Positions 16,856-26,414 of a DNA stretch of 64,000 nucleotides are shown here, one piece after another. A program made the position numbers and the translations under genes. The first letter of the stretch is position 1, and each line of letters starts with the position of its first letter. The notes below the pieces were generated by a model. The model worked only from the letters and a program-made list of their open reading frames with translations. It did no database searches and had not been told where the DNA came from. Where the stretch lies: the NCBI GenBank assembly GCA_947495035.1, contig CANLXI010000026.1, positions 28,236 through 92,235 on the forward strand, in the 5' to 3' direction. Source of the DNA: an uncultured Granulosicoccus sp. Lineage in GTDB: Bacteria > Pseudomonadota > Gammaproteobacteria > Granulosicoccales > Granulosicoccaceae.

Positions 16856-19639
16856 TCACGACAGTTCCACGATGCCTGCCTCCTGGCAATCCTCTACTCG
16901 CATCAGCGCTTCGACTTCGTCGACCATCATCGGCCTGGCAACCAGAAATCCCTGGCCATACTGACAACTGGCCTCACGCAGCTGCACAAGTGTACCTTCA
17001 TTCTCGATGCCTTCAGCCACCACATCGATGTTCAGCGTGCCAGCCAGGGCCAGAACCGACATCACGATGGTGCGACTGGTCTCGTCCGAATTCATGGCCA
17101 TCACGAACGACTTGTCGATCTTGAGAAAATCGATGGGCAGACGTGTCAGATAGGCCAGAGACGCATAGCCGGTTCCGAAGTCATCCAGAGACAACTTCAC
17201 CCCCATGTCCTTCACTTCGTTCATGACGCGAATGCAACTGCTGTTCTTTTCGATCAGTGCCGATTCGGTTATCTCGATGTTGAGACAATGAGCAGGCAGA
17301 TTGCTACGCTCGAGTATGCGCTGCAGCCTGGAGGTGAAATTGGCCAGACTCAACTGCGCTACCGAGACATTGACGGAGATGGTGCAACTCTCATCGACCA
17401 GCCCATCATCCAGCCACTGCCGATGTTGCTGACAGGCCGTTTCCAGAACCCACTGGCCCACGTCATTGATCAGCCCGCTTTCCTCCAGCACGCTGACCAG
17501 CAATTGCGTGTCCGGCGAGGGCATGTCGTTGGGTGACCAGCGCAACAGGGCTTCGAAACTGACAATGCTGCGGTCTTCGATCCGGAACTGCGGCTGATAG
17601 ACCAGAGTGAACTCATGGCGCTCGGTGGCGCGTCGTATTCTGGACCCCAGTGCCGAGCGCTGCTTGTCCTCATGCTGGAATTCACGGGTATACACGATCC
17701 AGCGGGATCGGCCCGAAGCCTTGGCCTTGTACAGCGCGGTATCGGCCTGCTTGATGAAGGCATCACTGCTGCTGCTCTGCTCGTTGGCAAGCGCAATGCC
17801 GATGCTGACAGACAGGTTCAGATCGTTGTCGAAGACCTCGAATGGCTGATTGAAGCCCCTTACGATGGTTTCGGCAATAGCGCAGACTTCCTCCATACTG
17901 CAGGCTGACGTCAGAATGATGGTGAATTCATCCCCACCAAGACGTGCGCAGATGTCCTCCCCGCGGATAACGGTCCGTAGTCGATACGCGACCTGTCGCA
18001 GCAATTCATCGCCGCAGTCATGTCCCAGGGTATCGTTGACTGTCTTGAATCCGTCCAGATCCAGGTACAGCAGGGCGGTACGGACGCGTTGCCGGGATGA
18101 GTCGAGGCGCGATTGCAGCTTGTCGAGAAACGAGGTGCGGTTGGCCAGACCGGTCAGGACGTCGTGCGTTGCCGCATAGCGCATCCGCTCACTGGCCTTG
18201 TAGGTTTCGGTAATATCCAGCAGAACCAGCAGGCATCCGGTGAACTGGCCCAGATCATTGATCGTGGCGGTTGCAGACAATGACACCCAGCTGATGCTGC
18301 CGGTGGGGCGTTGCAGCCGAATGTTCTTCGAGAAGATGCGGCTTTCGCTCAATGCTTCGCGCAGCTCCACCAGTGCATCCACAACATCTTCGGCATGCAG
18401 TGAGTCTACCCAACCCTCCCCGATGGATTCATCCATGCTCAGCCCGCTCAACTGGCACCACATGTCATTGGCATAGTCACAGGTCCAGTCTGCCGCCAAC
18501 TGGATGATGCCTACCGGTGCCACATTGGTCAGCGCCTTGAAATGCTGGTGGCCGGTGCTGGTATCGGGCACCCCCGTCGTCGAGGATTCATGCTCGAAGA
18601 CGAAAGTGGTGTAGACCATCGACTCCAGCTGCGTGAAATACGCGGACGTTTTCAAGTGCACGCTGCAACCACTCTCTGCAGTCGCTGTGACTGAACGCTG
18701 CTCTATCGGCACTGTCGTCTGCGGCGCACTGTCCACATCCATCGAGGCCGCACGCTTGAGAATCGGCATCAGGAATTCGGTGGGCAGGTAGCGATCCAGG
18801 GAGGTGCCGATGGCATGCACGCTGTCACGGCCGAACAGGGTTTCGGCCGATGGATTGAACGCCGTGATCTTGCCAGTGGAATCGACAATCACTACGGCGT
18901 TGAGAGAGGCGTTCATCAGTTGCACATAGTGCCGGGCGCCATCGTCGATGCCCGGACTCTGCAGCTGATTGTCCGTCAGGGCCAGATCGCTGTGCAATCG
19001 TGCGGAGAGCACCGCGCACATGTCCTGCAGTCGTTTCATGGTGGTTTCCCCTCCCCCATGCTCCAGTTGTTCGACGGCCGGATTGGCGACGAACAGCACC
19101 GAGGTCAGCGACACGCCGGTCTGCATCGGCACCATCAGGAAATAACGGATCGGCGGATGAGACCCGGGCAGGCACTGCGGCAGACCGATGTCGATCGGTT
19201 TGCCCTGCACGCCTCTGTTGAGGCGCATGACCGACAGGATCATGGGGTCCGGCCGCCGATCGGTCAGCGTATCGTGACAGGCCAGCAGACGACCCGACTT
19301 GTCGCGCTCAACGGCCGCACCGAGTTTCACGAACTGTTCGGCATAGGCACCAGCACCTGCCGGCGACAGCACGAATCCGTAGTCACCACCTGAGACATCC
19401 AGCGCATACTGCAAGAGCGCCTCGAACTGCTGCCTCTCCAGACTGACATCACGACCGGACGCATGCCGCGCGAGACCATCAAGCGCTTCGGCCAGAGTGG
19501 GGCGCTCGTGGATATGTCCGAGTTCGCTGGTATGCATGAATAAACGTTGTTTGAAACCAAGTCGATTGGGTCGGGCTGAAGCAGACAGAACGAACCGAAG
19601 CCATCCATGGACAAGCGCCTGATCAAGACTTGACGACAT
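16856..19639 (-). CDS. GAF-PAS-PAS-GGDEF-EAL c-di-GMP protein
   Basis: This 927-aa c-di-GMP turnover protein contains a GAF-like domain (about residues 70-225), two PAS domains (about 230-350 and 370-480), a diguanylate cyclase domain with intact RLGGDEF near residue 565, and a phosphodiesterase domain with EALLRW near 698 plus the DDFGTGYASL and later EGIEN motifs. Both catalytic signatures are complete, so net direction cannot be predicted. There is no membrane segment. It lies 72 bp upstream of the CheB-CheR hybrid gene on the same strand, making a likely signalling operon. The start is uncertain: Met at 19537 is an alternative. Confidence 0.93.
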   Translation of the reverse strand: MSSSLDQALVHGWLRFVLSASARPNRLGFKQRLFMHTSELGHIHERPTLAEALDGLARHASGRDVSLERQQFEALLQYALDVSGGDYGFVLSPAGAGAYAEQFVKLGAAVERDKSGRLLACHDTLTDRRPDPMILSVMRLNRGVQGKPIDIGLPQCLPGSHPPIRYFLMVPMQTGVSLTSVLFVANPAVEQLEHGGGETTMKRLQDMCAVLSARLHSDLALTDNQLQSPGIDDGARHYVQLMNASLNAVVIVDSTGKITAFNPSAETLFGRDSVHAIGTSLDRYLPTEFLMPILKRAASMDVDSAPQTTVPIEQRSVTATAESGCSVHLKTSAYFTQLESMVYTTFVFEHESSTTGVPDTSTGHQHFKALTNVAPVGIIQLAADWTCDYANDMWCQLSGLSMDESIGEGWVDSLHAEDVVDALVELREALSESRIFSKNIRLQRPTGSISWVSLSATATINDLGQFTGCLLVLLDITETYKASERMRYAATHDVLTGLANRTSFLDKLQSRLDSSRQRVRTALLYLDLDGFKTVNDTLGHDCGDELLRQVAYRLRTVIRGEDICARLGGDEFTIILTSACSMEEVCAIAETIVRGFNQPFEVFDNDLNLSVSIGIALANEQSSSSDAFIKQADTALYKAKASGRSRWIVYTREFQHEDKQRSALGSRIRRATERHEFTLVYQPQFRIEDRSIVSFEALLRWSPNDMPSPDTQLLVSVLEESGLINDVGQWVLETACQQHRQWLDDGLVDESCTISVNVSVAQLSLANFTSRLQRILERSNLPAHCLNIEITESALIEKNSSCIRVMNEVKDMGVKLSLDDFGTGYASLAYLTRLPIDFLKIDKSFVMAMNSDETSRTIVMSVLALAGTLNIDVVAEGIENEGTLVQLREASCQYGQGFLVARPMMVDEVEALMRVEDCQEAGIVELS

Positions 19640-19782
19640 TCCGCTCGATCAATGAGACCATGGACTTGCACAAAAAACCACACAACAGGGGCAAAAATGT
19701 AACAGTAAAGTTAGGTAACCGTATACACGGCAGGCGAAAGCCCAATCAACTTTCATGACCGACCGTTACAGATCATTCTACG

Positions 19783-21894
19783 TCAAACCCCTCCGTAGTC
19801 CTTCTTTTCCTCGCCAATCCAGCGCCGTATCAACCCCTGGACCGACTCTGCATACGAGACCAGAAGACGGTCCGCCATCAGGCTGACATCATCGAGAAGA
19901 TCGTCATCCCGGCCCAGTTGCGCGATGCGAAATTCAGCCAGCCCGGTCTGACGAGTACCCAGCACCTCACCCGCTCCGCGCAAGGACAGGTCCTTTTCCG
20001 CGATCACGAAGCCGTCATTGGTCTCGCGCATGATATCCAGTCGCTCCCGGGCATTGTTCGACAGCGGGCTCTGATACAGCAGGACACAACTGCTCTGAGC
20101 ACTGCCGCGGCCTACCCTGCCGCGCAGCTGATGCAACTGCGACAGACCCAGTCGTTCGGCATTCTCGATGATCATCAATGAGGCATTCGGTACATCCACA
20201 CCAACCTCGATGACCGTGGTGGCAATCAGCAGATCGATCTGACGTTCCTTGAATGCATTCATGACCGTCTCCTTTTCCCGCGGCTTCATGCGGCCGTGAA
20301 CGAGGGCAATGCGGTGGCGGGGTAGCAGTTGCTGCAGGGTTTCCTGCGTATCCTCGGCGGCCTCCGCCTGCAGCGACTCCGACTCCTCTATCAGGGTACA
20401 GACCCAATAGACCTGTCGCCCTTCGTCGATCGCAGCCCCCACTCGCTCCACCACATCGGCGCGCCGCACATTGTCCAGCGCCACGGTGGTGACCGGTTTG
20501 CGGCCGGGTGGCAGCTCATCGATGACAGACACTTCAAGGTCGGCATAGGCCGTCATGGCCAGGGTGCGGGGAATCGGTGTGGCCGTCATGATCAACTGAT
20601 GCGGCTGCATGTCTTCCCGTGCCCCCTTGTTACGCAGCGCCATGCGCTGATGCACACCGAAACGGTGTTGCTCATCGATGATGGCCAGTCCCAGATCAAG
20701 GAACTCCACATCCTTCTGAAACAGGGCATGCGTGCCCACCACGATCTGCTTCTGACCCATGGCAACGGCTTCGATGGTCGCGCGTCGCTGCGCGGCACGC
20801 AGCTTGCCGGTCAGCCAGGCTACATCGATTCCCAGCGGCTCGAACCACGCCGAGAAATTGATCATGTGCTGCTCTGCCAGAATCTCCGTGGGCGCCATCA
20901 TCGCCACCTGGTGTCCGCATTCGACCACTTGCGCCGCTGCCAGTGCGGCCACGACCGTCTTGCCCGAACCGACATCGCCCTGCACCAGGCGCAACATGGG
21001 TTCACCGCTACCCATGTCATTCAGGATATCGAGCAACACTCTGTCCTGGGCGTAGGTCAGCCGAAAGGGCAGAGAACTGCGCAAACTGCCTGGCAGCTGA
21101 CCCGCGGGACGGATGATCGGTGCCTGTTTTGCCTGGGCATCGACTCGCAGCAATCGCAAGCCCAACCGATGCGCAATCAACTCCTCCAGAGCCAGCCTCC
21201 GATGAGCCGGGTGCAACCCCTCGATCAGTGCGTTGACATCGCTGCCAGGCGGTGGACGATGCACGATGCGCAAGGCACTGGTCAGATCGGGCAGTCCGGT
21301 ATCGGCCGTCAGTGCCAACGGCAGGTAATCACGCAGATCTCGACGTTCGAGCAACGCCAGAGCCTGGTCGGTCAGCTTTCTCAGGGTTGCCTGCTGCACA
21401 CCTTCCGTGACGTGATAGAACGGGGTGAGTGTGTTGTCCAGGGCCGATTCGTCCGTGGCATCGGATCGCAGAACCCGGTATTCGGGATGCACCATCTCGA
21501 GCATGCCCGGCCCGCGCCTGACTTCACCGAAACACTGTACGCGCGCACCGCGTTCGAACTGACTGACCTGCTTCTGGCTGAAGTGAAAGAAGCGCAGCAT
21601 GATGGCACCGGTGCCATCATTGAGCCTGACCATCAGTGAGCGTCGCTGGCGAATGACCACGTCACTGATCATCACCTCGGCATTGATGACCGCCTCGGTA
21701 CCGGGCGTCAATGTGCCGATCTTCGACAGACGCGTACGGTCCTGATACCGAAACGGCAGATGAAACAGGACATCCTGCAGGGTACGAATACCCAGTGTCG
21801 CAAGCTTCTCTGCCATGGCCTCGCCCACCCCCTTCAGGGCCAGCACCGGCATGCTCTCCAGAGGCTCGTCCGCCGCTTCTGTCCTGTTCACCAC
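19783..21894 (-). CDS. recG: ATP-dependent DNA helicase RecG
   Basis: This 703-aa branched-DNA translocase rescues stalled forks. The N-terminal wedge/OB domain has VLFHLPFRYQDRT. Walker A is GDVGSGKT, motif II is IIDEQHRFG (the RecG-type variant of DEAH), and motif III is MTATPIPRTLAMT. The C-terminal helicase lobe includes TTVIEVGVDVPNA and the QLRGRVGRG motif. It starts with GTG and lies 57 bp downstream of ridA in the gmk-rpoZ-spoT-ridA-recG string, a well-known gammaproteobacterial order (E. coli has trmH instead of ridA). Confidence 0.98.
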   Translation of the reverse strand: MVNRTEAADEPLESMPVLALKGVGEAMAEKLATLGIRTLQDVLFHLPFRYQDRTRLSKIGTLTPGTEAVINAEVMISDVVIRQRRSLMVRLNDGTGAIMLRFFHFSQKQVSQFERGARVQCFGEVRRGPGMLEMVHPEYRVLRSDATDESALDNTLTPFYHVTEGVQQATLRKLTDQALALLERRDLRDYLPLALTADTGLPDLTSALRIVHRPPPGSDVNALIEGLHPAHRRLALEELIAHRLGLRLLRVDAQAKQAPIIRPAGQLPGSLRSSLPFRLTYAQDRVLLDILNDMGSGEPMLRLVQGDVGSGKTVVAALAAAQVVECGHQVAMMAPTEILAEQHMINFSAWFEPLGIDVAWLTGKLRAAQRRATIEAVAMGQKQIVVGTHALFQKDVEFLDLGLAIIDEQHRFGVHQRMALRNKGAREDMQPHQLIMTATPIPRTLAMTAYADLEVSVIDELPPGRKPVTTVALDNVRRADVVERVGAAIDEGRQVYWVCTLIEESESLQAEAAEDTQETLQQLLPRHRIALVHGRMKPREKETVMNAFKERQIDLLIATTVIEVGVDVPNASLMIIENAERLGLSQLHQLRGRVGRGSAQSSCVLLYQSPLSNNARERLDIMRETNDGFVIAEKDLSLRGAGEVLGTRQTGLAEFRIAQLGRDDDLLDDVSLMADRLLVSYAESVQGLIRRWIGEEKKDYGGV

Positions 21895-21951
21895 GGCAGC
21901 GCAGCTATCCGGCTGTCAGCGCAGGTACAGTCCTGACAACTGCTGAGCGAA

Positions 21952-22335
21952 TCAACCCAGGTACATCACGCCTTCGACTTCAACCGCCACATCACGTGGC
22001 AGGGCAGCAACACCGATGGCCGCCCGTGCCGGATAGGGCTCGCTGAAACGCTCGGCCATGACTTCATTGACCAGCGGGAAATTCGCCAGATCGGTGAGAT
22101 AGACATTCAGCTTGATGACCTGCTCGAAGGAACCACCGGCTGCCTTGCAGACTGCTTCGAGATTGTCGAATACCTGTACGACCTGTGCGCGTACATCGCT
22201 GCTGACCAGCTCCATGGTTTCCGGGACCAATGGAATTGCACCGGACAGATAGACCGTATCACCGGCTCGTACCGCCTGGGAGTAGGCACCGATTGCACTG
22301 GGAGCCTTGTCGGTACTGAAGATTTCGCGTGCCAT
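21952..22335 (-). CDS. ridA: RidA family enamine/imine deaminase
   Basis: This 127-aa trimeric cytoplasmic protein hydrolyses reactive 2-aminoacrylate and related enamines. Family signatures seen are IGAYSQAVRAGDTVYLSG near the N-terminus, Arg in YPARAAIGVAALPRDVAVEVE (substrate carboxylate binding) and the terminal Glu region. The length is typical. It lies between spoT and recG, separated from spoT by a heptamer repeat array that may partly uncouple transcription. Confidence 0.96.
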   Translation of the reverse strand: MAREIFSTDKAPSAIGAYSQAVRAGDTVYLSGAIPLVPETMELVSSDVRAQVVQVFDNLEAVCKAAGGSFEQVIKLNVYLTDLANFPLVNEVMAERFSEPYPARAAIGVAALPRDVAVEVEGVMYLG

Positions 22336-22500
22336 GGGTCAGTTCTGCTTCGGATGAATGTGGCTTCGGAGTATATCGCCTTGTCCTGGATCCATCAGGA
22401 CGATTCAGCGTGAATGCGCTCAGCGCTTGCGGGCTGCTTGCCGTGTAGACGCACTCTCAGGCAGCTTCCCCCCGGGGCAATTCGACCCCGCCCAGCCCGC

Positions 22501-22668
22501 GTGTGGCGTGTGGCGTGTGGCGTGTGGCGTGTGGCGTGTGGCGTGTGGCGTGTGGCGTGTGGCGTGTGCCGTGTGCCGTGTGCCGTGTGGCGTGTGCCGT
22601 GTGCCGTGTGGCGTGTGCCGTGTGCCGTGTGCCGTGTGCCGTGTGCCGTGTGCCGTGTGCCGTGTGCC
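22501..22668. repeat. Heptanucleotide tandem array, 24 units
   Basis: There are twenty-four uninterrupted 7-bp units, either GTGTGGC or GTGTGCC: nine GGC-type, three GCC, one GGC, two GCC, one GGC, then eight GCC. It ends 1 bp before the stop codon of spoT (minus strand) and fills most of the 334-bp spoT-ridA gap. The rest of that gap (22336-22500) shows no recognisable gene. Because 7 is not a multiple of 3, all frames through it read as repetitive peptides; none is likely translated. Confidence 0.98.
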
Positions 22669-22669
22669 G

Positions 22670-25186
22670 TCAGTTATCGCGTTTGACGCTACGGACAACC
22701 GTCAGATTTCGCAATCTTCGAACGATGCGCGCCAGCTGTACACGGCTCTCGACGGACAGCGCAAAACGGATGCTGACATCATCCTCGCTACGGCTGTCGA
22801 ACTCCAGATGTTCGATGTTGACGTTCATCAGCGACATCGTGGAGGTCACTCTCGCCAGCGCACCGGGCTGATTGACCAGGTGCCCCAGAATCACCACCTC
22901 GAAGCTGCCCTTGATCTCGGGTGCCCAGTCGACCGCCACCCACTCCTTGGGACGTCGCCGGAATCGCCGGACATTGCGGCAACTGGTGCGATGCACCGCC
23001 ACGCCCTTGCCCGGGGTGAAGAAACCCTGCACGCTATCGCCCGGTATGGGATGGCAGCAGCGGGACATGTAGAGGGTCGGGCTGTTGGCGGAATCGACCA
23101 GCAGCGGAGCAGGCTCCATGGCGGCCAGTTGTGGTGACTCATCGCCGTTTCCAGCCTCGAGCTGTATCAGCCGGGAAGCAATCTGACTGGGCAGATGCAG
23201 CCCCAGACCGATGTCCGCAAACAGGTCTTCCTCTGTGTTCATGCGTCGCTCGGACAGCAGAGCCTGCATGGCCTTGTCCGGTACTGTCTCCAGAGAGCGG
23301 TCGTGGCGAGTCAGTGCACGACGCAGCAGCCGTTGCCCGAACTCGACAGCTTCCGTCTTGTCCAGCGCCCGCAGATGCTGGCGAATGGCCGCTCTGGCCT
23401 TGGCGGTCATGACAGAATTCAACCACATGGGGCTCGGAGCCACCCTGGGACCGGTCAGAATCTCGACCGTCTGACCGCTCTCCAGCGGCGTACTGAGTGA
23501 TGCCAACCGGCGGTCGATCTTGGCGGATACGCATTTGTTGCCCACTTCCGAATGCACGGCATAGGCGAAGTCCACCGGTGTGGCATTGCGCGGCAACTGG
23601 ATGATCTTGCCCTTGGGCGTGAAGACATAGATCTCGCCCGGATACAGGTCGACCTTGACGTTCTCAACGAACTCCACGGTATCCGAGGAGCTGTCCTGCA
23701 TATCCACCAGCCGGGATAGCCAATCGGGTGTTTCACTTGCCGCGGACGCCGAACTCTCCTCATTCTTGTAGGCCCAGTGCGCAGCAATGCCTGACTCGGC
23801 AGTTGCATCCATCTCATGTGTGCGAATCTGCACCTCGATGGGGGTGCCGTCGGACCCATGGTTCAACACGGTATGCAGTGACTGATAGCCATTCTGCTTG
23901 GGCACCGCGATGTAATCCTTGAAGCGCGAAAAGATCGGTGCATACATCTGGTGAATCAGCCCCAGAGCCTGGTAACACTCTTCGCGCGTATCCACCACGA
24001 CTCGCAAGGCGAGAATGTCGAAGACTCGCTGAAAGGGCAGCTGCTTCTTCAACATCTTGTTATAGAGGCTGTACAGATGCTTTTCCCGGCCGGTGACCGT
24101 GGCTTCCACCCCCTTTTCGCTCAATGTCGCCGTGATCCGGTCCGCCACCCGACCAATCAGCTGTTCGCGATTGCGGTGTGACTGTGCAACCGTTGCCTCC
24201 AGTACCCGACTGCGAGCCGGATAACGCGCCCGAAACCCCAGATCTTCGAGTTCGGTCTTGATCGTGAACATGCCGAGCCGAGTGGCGATGGGCGCATAGA
24301 CCTCCAGGGTTTCCTTGCCGATACGCCGTCGCTTGTCCGGTCGCAGGGCACCGATGGTGCGCATGTTGTGCAAGCGGTCAGCCAGCTTGATGAGAATGAC
24401 CCGGATGTCGGTCACCATGGCCAGCAGCATCTTGCGAAAGCTCTCAGCCTGCGCCTCTTTCTTCGAGCGAAACTTGAGATGGTTCAACTTGCTGACGCCA
24501 TCCACGATGTGGGTGACCTCTTCGCCGAACGCCTTGACCAGCGTCTCCCGGCTCACGGGAGTGTCTTCCAGGACGTCGTGCATCAGGGCCGCCATGACAG
24601 CGTGGTGATCCAGTTGCATCTCGAAAACGATGCCGGCCACCGCGATGGGGTGAACGATATAGGGTTCACCCGAACTGCGTTTCTGCTCACTGTGCGCATC
24701 ACGCGCCAGAATGTAGGCGCGCGACACCTCGGCAATCTGCTCGGTGCTGTAGCGACTGCTCATCTGTTCGACCAGCGCCGCATAGGCTCGCCCTTCGAGC
24801 TTTCCATCGCTGGCTGATGCGTTGCTGTCGAGCGCCGCATCGATGGCTACGGGCGCGCCGAAGGAGTCCCCGGTTCGAGGGTCGTCATCGGTACCGAAAC
24901 TGTCTGCGCGCGCTCTGGCGGATGCCCGTTTGGGTGGTTTGCCAGTCTTGATGGCGGCGGAAACATCGCTCGGAGTGGTGCCCATGGCCGATACCGGTGC
25001 AGTCGTGTGATGAGGGGAGGGAGACAGGGCCGAGGCACTGCCACGGTCGTCGCGGTGATCGGCCACTCGGCTGATCACTGGCCCGCTCATCGGGCGACTG
25101 GATGGTCCATCGGATGGATCACTGTGGAGATGACCCGCAGGACCGGGAGGCAAGACGCCGGACTTGGGGATATCTCCGCCGGCCAC
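22670..25186 (-). CDS. spoT: Bifunctional (p)ppGpp synthetase/hydrolase SpoT
   Basis: This stringent-response enzyme makes and degrades (p)ppGpp. The hydrolase domain contains HDVLEDT and the RSSGEPYIVHP motif; the synthetase domain has FKDYIAVPKQNGYQSLHT. TGS (DLYPGEIYVFTPKG), a Cys-containing helical/ZFD region (RCCHPIPGD) and a C-terminal ACT domain follow. Homology to E. coli SpoT begins only near residue 135, so the 838-aa frame has an extra Ser/Asp/Pro-rich N-terminus. The GTG at 25186 lacks a Shine-Dalgarno sequence; Met at 24985 (residue 68) or later may be the true start. The stop codon abuts the heptamer array. Confidence 0.95.
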   Translation of the reverse strand: MAGGDIPKSGVLPPGPAGHLHSDPSDGPSSRPMSGPVISRVADHRDDRGSASALSPSPHHTTAPVSAMGTTPSDVSAAIKTGKPPKRASARARADSFGTDDDPRTGDSFGAPVAIDAALDSNASASDGKLEGRAYAALVEQMSSRYSTEQIAEVSRAYILARDAHSEQKRSSGEPYIVHPIAVAGIVFEMQLDHHAVMAALMHDVLEDTPVSRETLVKAFGEEVTHIVDGVSKLNHLKFRSKKEAQAESFRKMLLAMVTDIRVILIKLADRLHNMRTIGALRPDKRRRIGKETLEVYAPIATRLGMFTIKTELEDLGFRARYPARSRVLEATVAQSHRNREQLIGRVADRITATLSEKGVEATVTGREKHLYSLYNKMLKKQLPFQRVFDILALRVVVDTREECYQALGLIHQMYAPIFSRFKDYIAVPKQNGYQSLHTVLNHGSDGTPIEVQIRTHEMDATAESGIAAHWAYKNEESSASAASETPDWLSRLVDMQDSSSDTVEFVENVKVDLYPGEIYVFTPKGKIIQLPRNATPVDFAYAVHSEVGNKCVSAKIDRRLASLSTPLESGQTVEILTGPRVAPSPMWLNSVMTAKARAAIRQHLRALDKTEAVEFGQRLLRRALTRHDRSLETVPDKAMQALLSERRMNTEEDLFADIGLGLHLPSQIASRLIQLEAGNGDESPQLAAMEPAPLLVDSANSPTLYMSRCCHPIPGDSVQGFFTPGKGVAVHRTSCRNVRRFRRRPKEWVAVDWAPEIKGSFEVVILGHLVNQPGALARVTSTMSLMNVNIEHLEFDSRSEDDVSIRFALSVESRVQLARIVRRLRNLTVVRSVKRDN

Positions 25187-25291
25187 TAGTGGTAACCGAC
25201 TCCGGAAACACGAAAAGGAGAACTACACCGCTCGATTGTGAGCAGTGCAGAGACTACGGCCGAGTCTGTCCAGAGCAACTCTGGACAGCAC

Positions 25292-25552
25292 TCAGAAATC
25301 TTCGCGCAGATCTTTGTCATAGATTACTGGTTCGACAGGTGCTGCCGGAGGAGGAGCTTCCTGAAGGATATCTTCGCCAACCAGTCCATCCGCGATCTCA
25401 CGCAGCGCGATGACGGTAGGTTTGTCGTTGTCATCGGGTACCATGGGTTCGGCACCCATGGAGATGTTACGTGCACGCTTGGACGCGATCAGAATGAGAT
25501 CGAAACGGTTGTTGACCTGCGCCAGGCTGTCTTCTACGGTAACTCGTGCCAT
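25292..25552 (-). CDS. rpoZ: RNA polymerase omega subunit
   Basis: This 86-aa omega subunit assists beta-prime folding and forms part of the ppGpp site. MARVTVEDSLAQVNNRFDLILIASKRARNI is the conserved N-terminus (residues 1-30) and ALREIADG the conserved later helix. An AGGA ribosome site lies 8 bases before the ATG. It sits between gmk and spoT in the canonical order, with its own likely promoter at 25580-25607. Confidence 0.98.
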   Translation of the reverse strand: MARVTVEDSLAQVNNRFDLILIASKRARNISMGAEPMVPDDNDKPTVIALREIADGLVGEDILQEAPPPAAPVEPVIYDKDLREDF

Positions 25553-25579
25553 GAAGGCTAATCCTGCAAATAGCTGAAC

Positions 25580-25607
25580 ATTCTAGTCTAGAGTCTTCTG
25601 TACGCAA
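25580..25607 (-). promoter_or_regulatory. Putative sigma-70 promoter for rpoZ-spoT
   Basis: Read on the minus strand, TTGCGT and TAGAAT are separated by 16 bp. The -10 ends 27 bp before the rpoZ ATG. The 172-bp gap between gmk and rpoZ otherwise shows nothing recognisable. This is a consensus match by eye only. Confidence 0.45.
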
Positions 25608-25724
25608 ACGCCAGACCATGGATCAGCAATTTGCAATCTGAAACAGACTTGTCCGGCTGTTTTGCCATCGATTCAGCCACAATAACAGGTGTTGTGACGG
25701 ACAGGCATACCTGCAAGGAGTGTT

Positions 25725-26348
25725 TCAATCGTGCGTCAGGCTTGTAATGAGGCCGGCGTGTCGATGCGCTTGCCTGGATTTGAGGACTCGGTGACTGATT
25801 ACCACGGATTTCAGCTCGCACAGAGCTTCATCGAAATCATCATTGATGATCAGATAATCGGCGCGATGGTATTGGCGCATTTCCAGTACTGCCTCGGTAG
25901 TGCGCCGCTCGATGACTTCAACGCTATCCTGCCCTCTTCCGCGTAACCGTTCGATCAGTGTGTTGCGTGATGGCGGCAGAATGAAGATGGAAATCACCTC
26001 GGAGAACTTCTGCCGCACCTGGGCAGCGCCCTGCCAGTCGATTTCCAGAATGACGTCCTGCCCGGCTGCCAGATCGTCATTGACCGAACTCATGCTGGTT
26101 CCGTAGTAATTGCCGAACACCTCGGCATACTCCAGAAACTGATCCGAATCGATCATGTTCCTGAAAGTCTCGCGATCGACAAAGTGGTAGTCGACTCCCT
26201 CCTCCTCGGCAGGTCGCTGTGGACGGGTGGTGTGCGACACCGCTACTGTCAAATCCTTCAATTCATTGATGGCTCGCCTTACCAGACTGGTCTTGCCAGC
26301 CCCGGAGGGGGCCGAGACGATGAACATTTGTGCCGGGTTCGATTGCAT
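25725..26348 (-). CDS. gmk: Guanylate kinase
   Basis: This 207-aa enzyme phosphorylates GMP to GDP with ATP. The P-loop is SAPSGAGKTSLVR near residue 13. GMP-binding residues lie in VSHTTRPQRPAEEEGVDYHFV, and the LID region is present (RLRGRGQDSVEVIERR). Length and order upstream of rpoZ are standard. The ATG at 26348 fits the family start closely. Confidence 0.98.
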   Translation of the reverse strand: MQSNPAQMFIVSAPSGAGKTSLVRRAINELKDLTVAVSHTTRPQRPAEEEGVDYHFVDRETFRNMIDSDQFLEYAEVFGNYYGTSMSSVNDDLAAGQDVILEIDWQGAAQVRQKFSEVISIFILPPSRNTLIERLRGRGQDSVEVIERRTTEAVLEMRQYHRADYLIINDDFDEALCELKSVVISHRVLKSRQAHRHAGLITSLTHD

Positions 26349-26355
26349 GACGCCG

Positions 26356-26384
26356 TTGCCTGATGACTATCATGCTTACTATAA
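26356..26384 (+). promoter_or_regulatory. Putative sigma-70 promoter for the leader peptide and glycosyltransferase
   Basis: TTGCCT and CTATAA are separated by 17 bp, with the -10 ending 30 bp before the short leader frame at 26415. This is a visual consensus match in the divergent gap between gmk and the glycosyltransferase gene. Confidence 0.45.
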
Positions 26385-26414
26385 CGGCATAACAACGAAT
26401 CAGGAGAGGCAGAC

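Noticed and set aside
20329..21639. A 436-codon plus-strand frame
   Set aside because: Antisense to recG; the protein is Gln/His/Arg-rich as expected for a shadow of a high-G+C gene.
22501..22668. Possible CRISPR array
   Set aside because: Units are 7 bp with no spacers, and no cas genes are present.
22358..23137. A 259-codon plus-strand frame with repeated Cys-Val-Trp/Pro peptides
   Set aside because: It runs through the heptamer array and then antisense to spoT. The array has no stops in any frame, so the length is an artefact.
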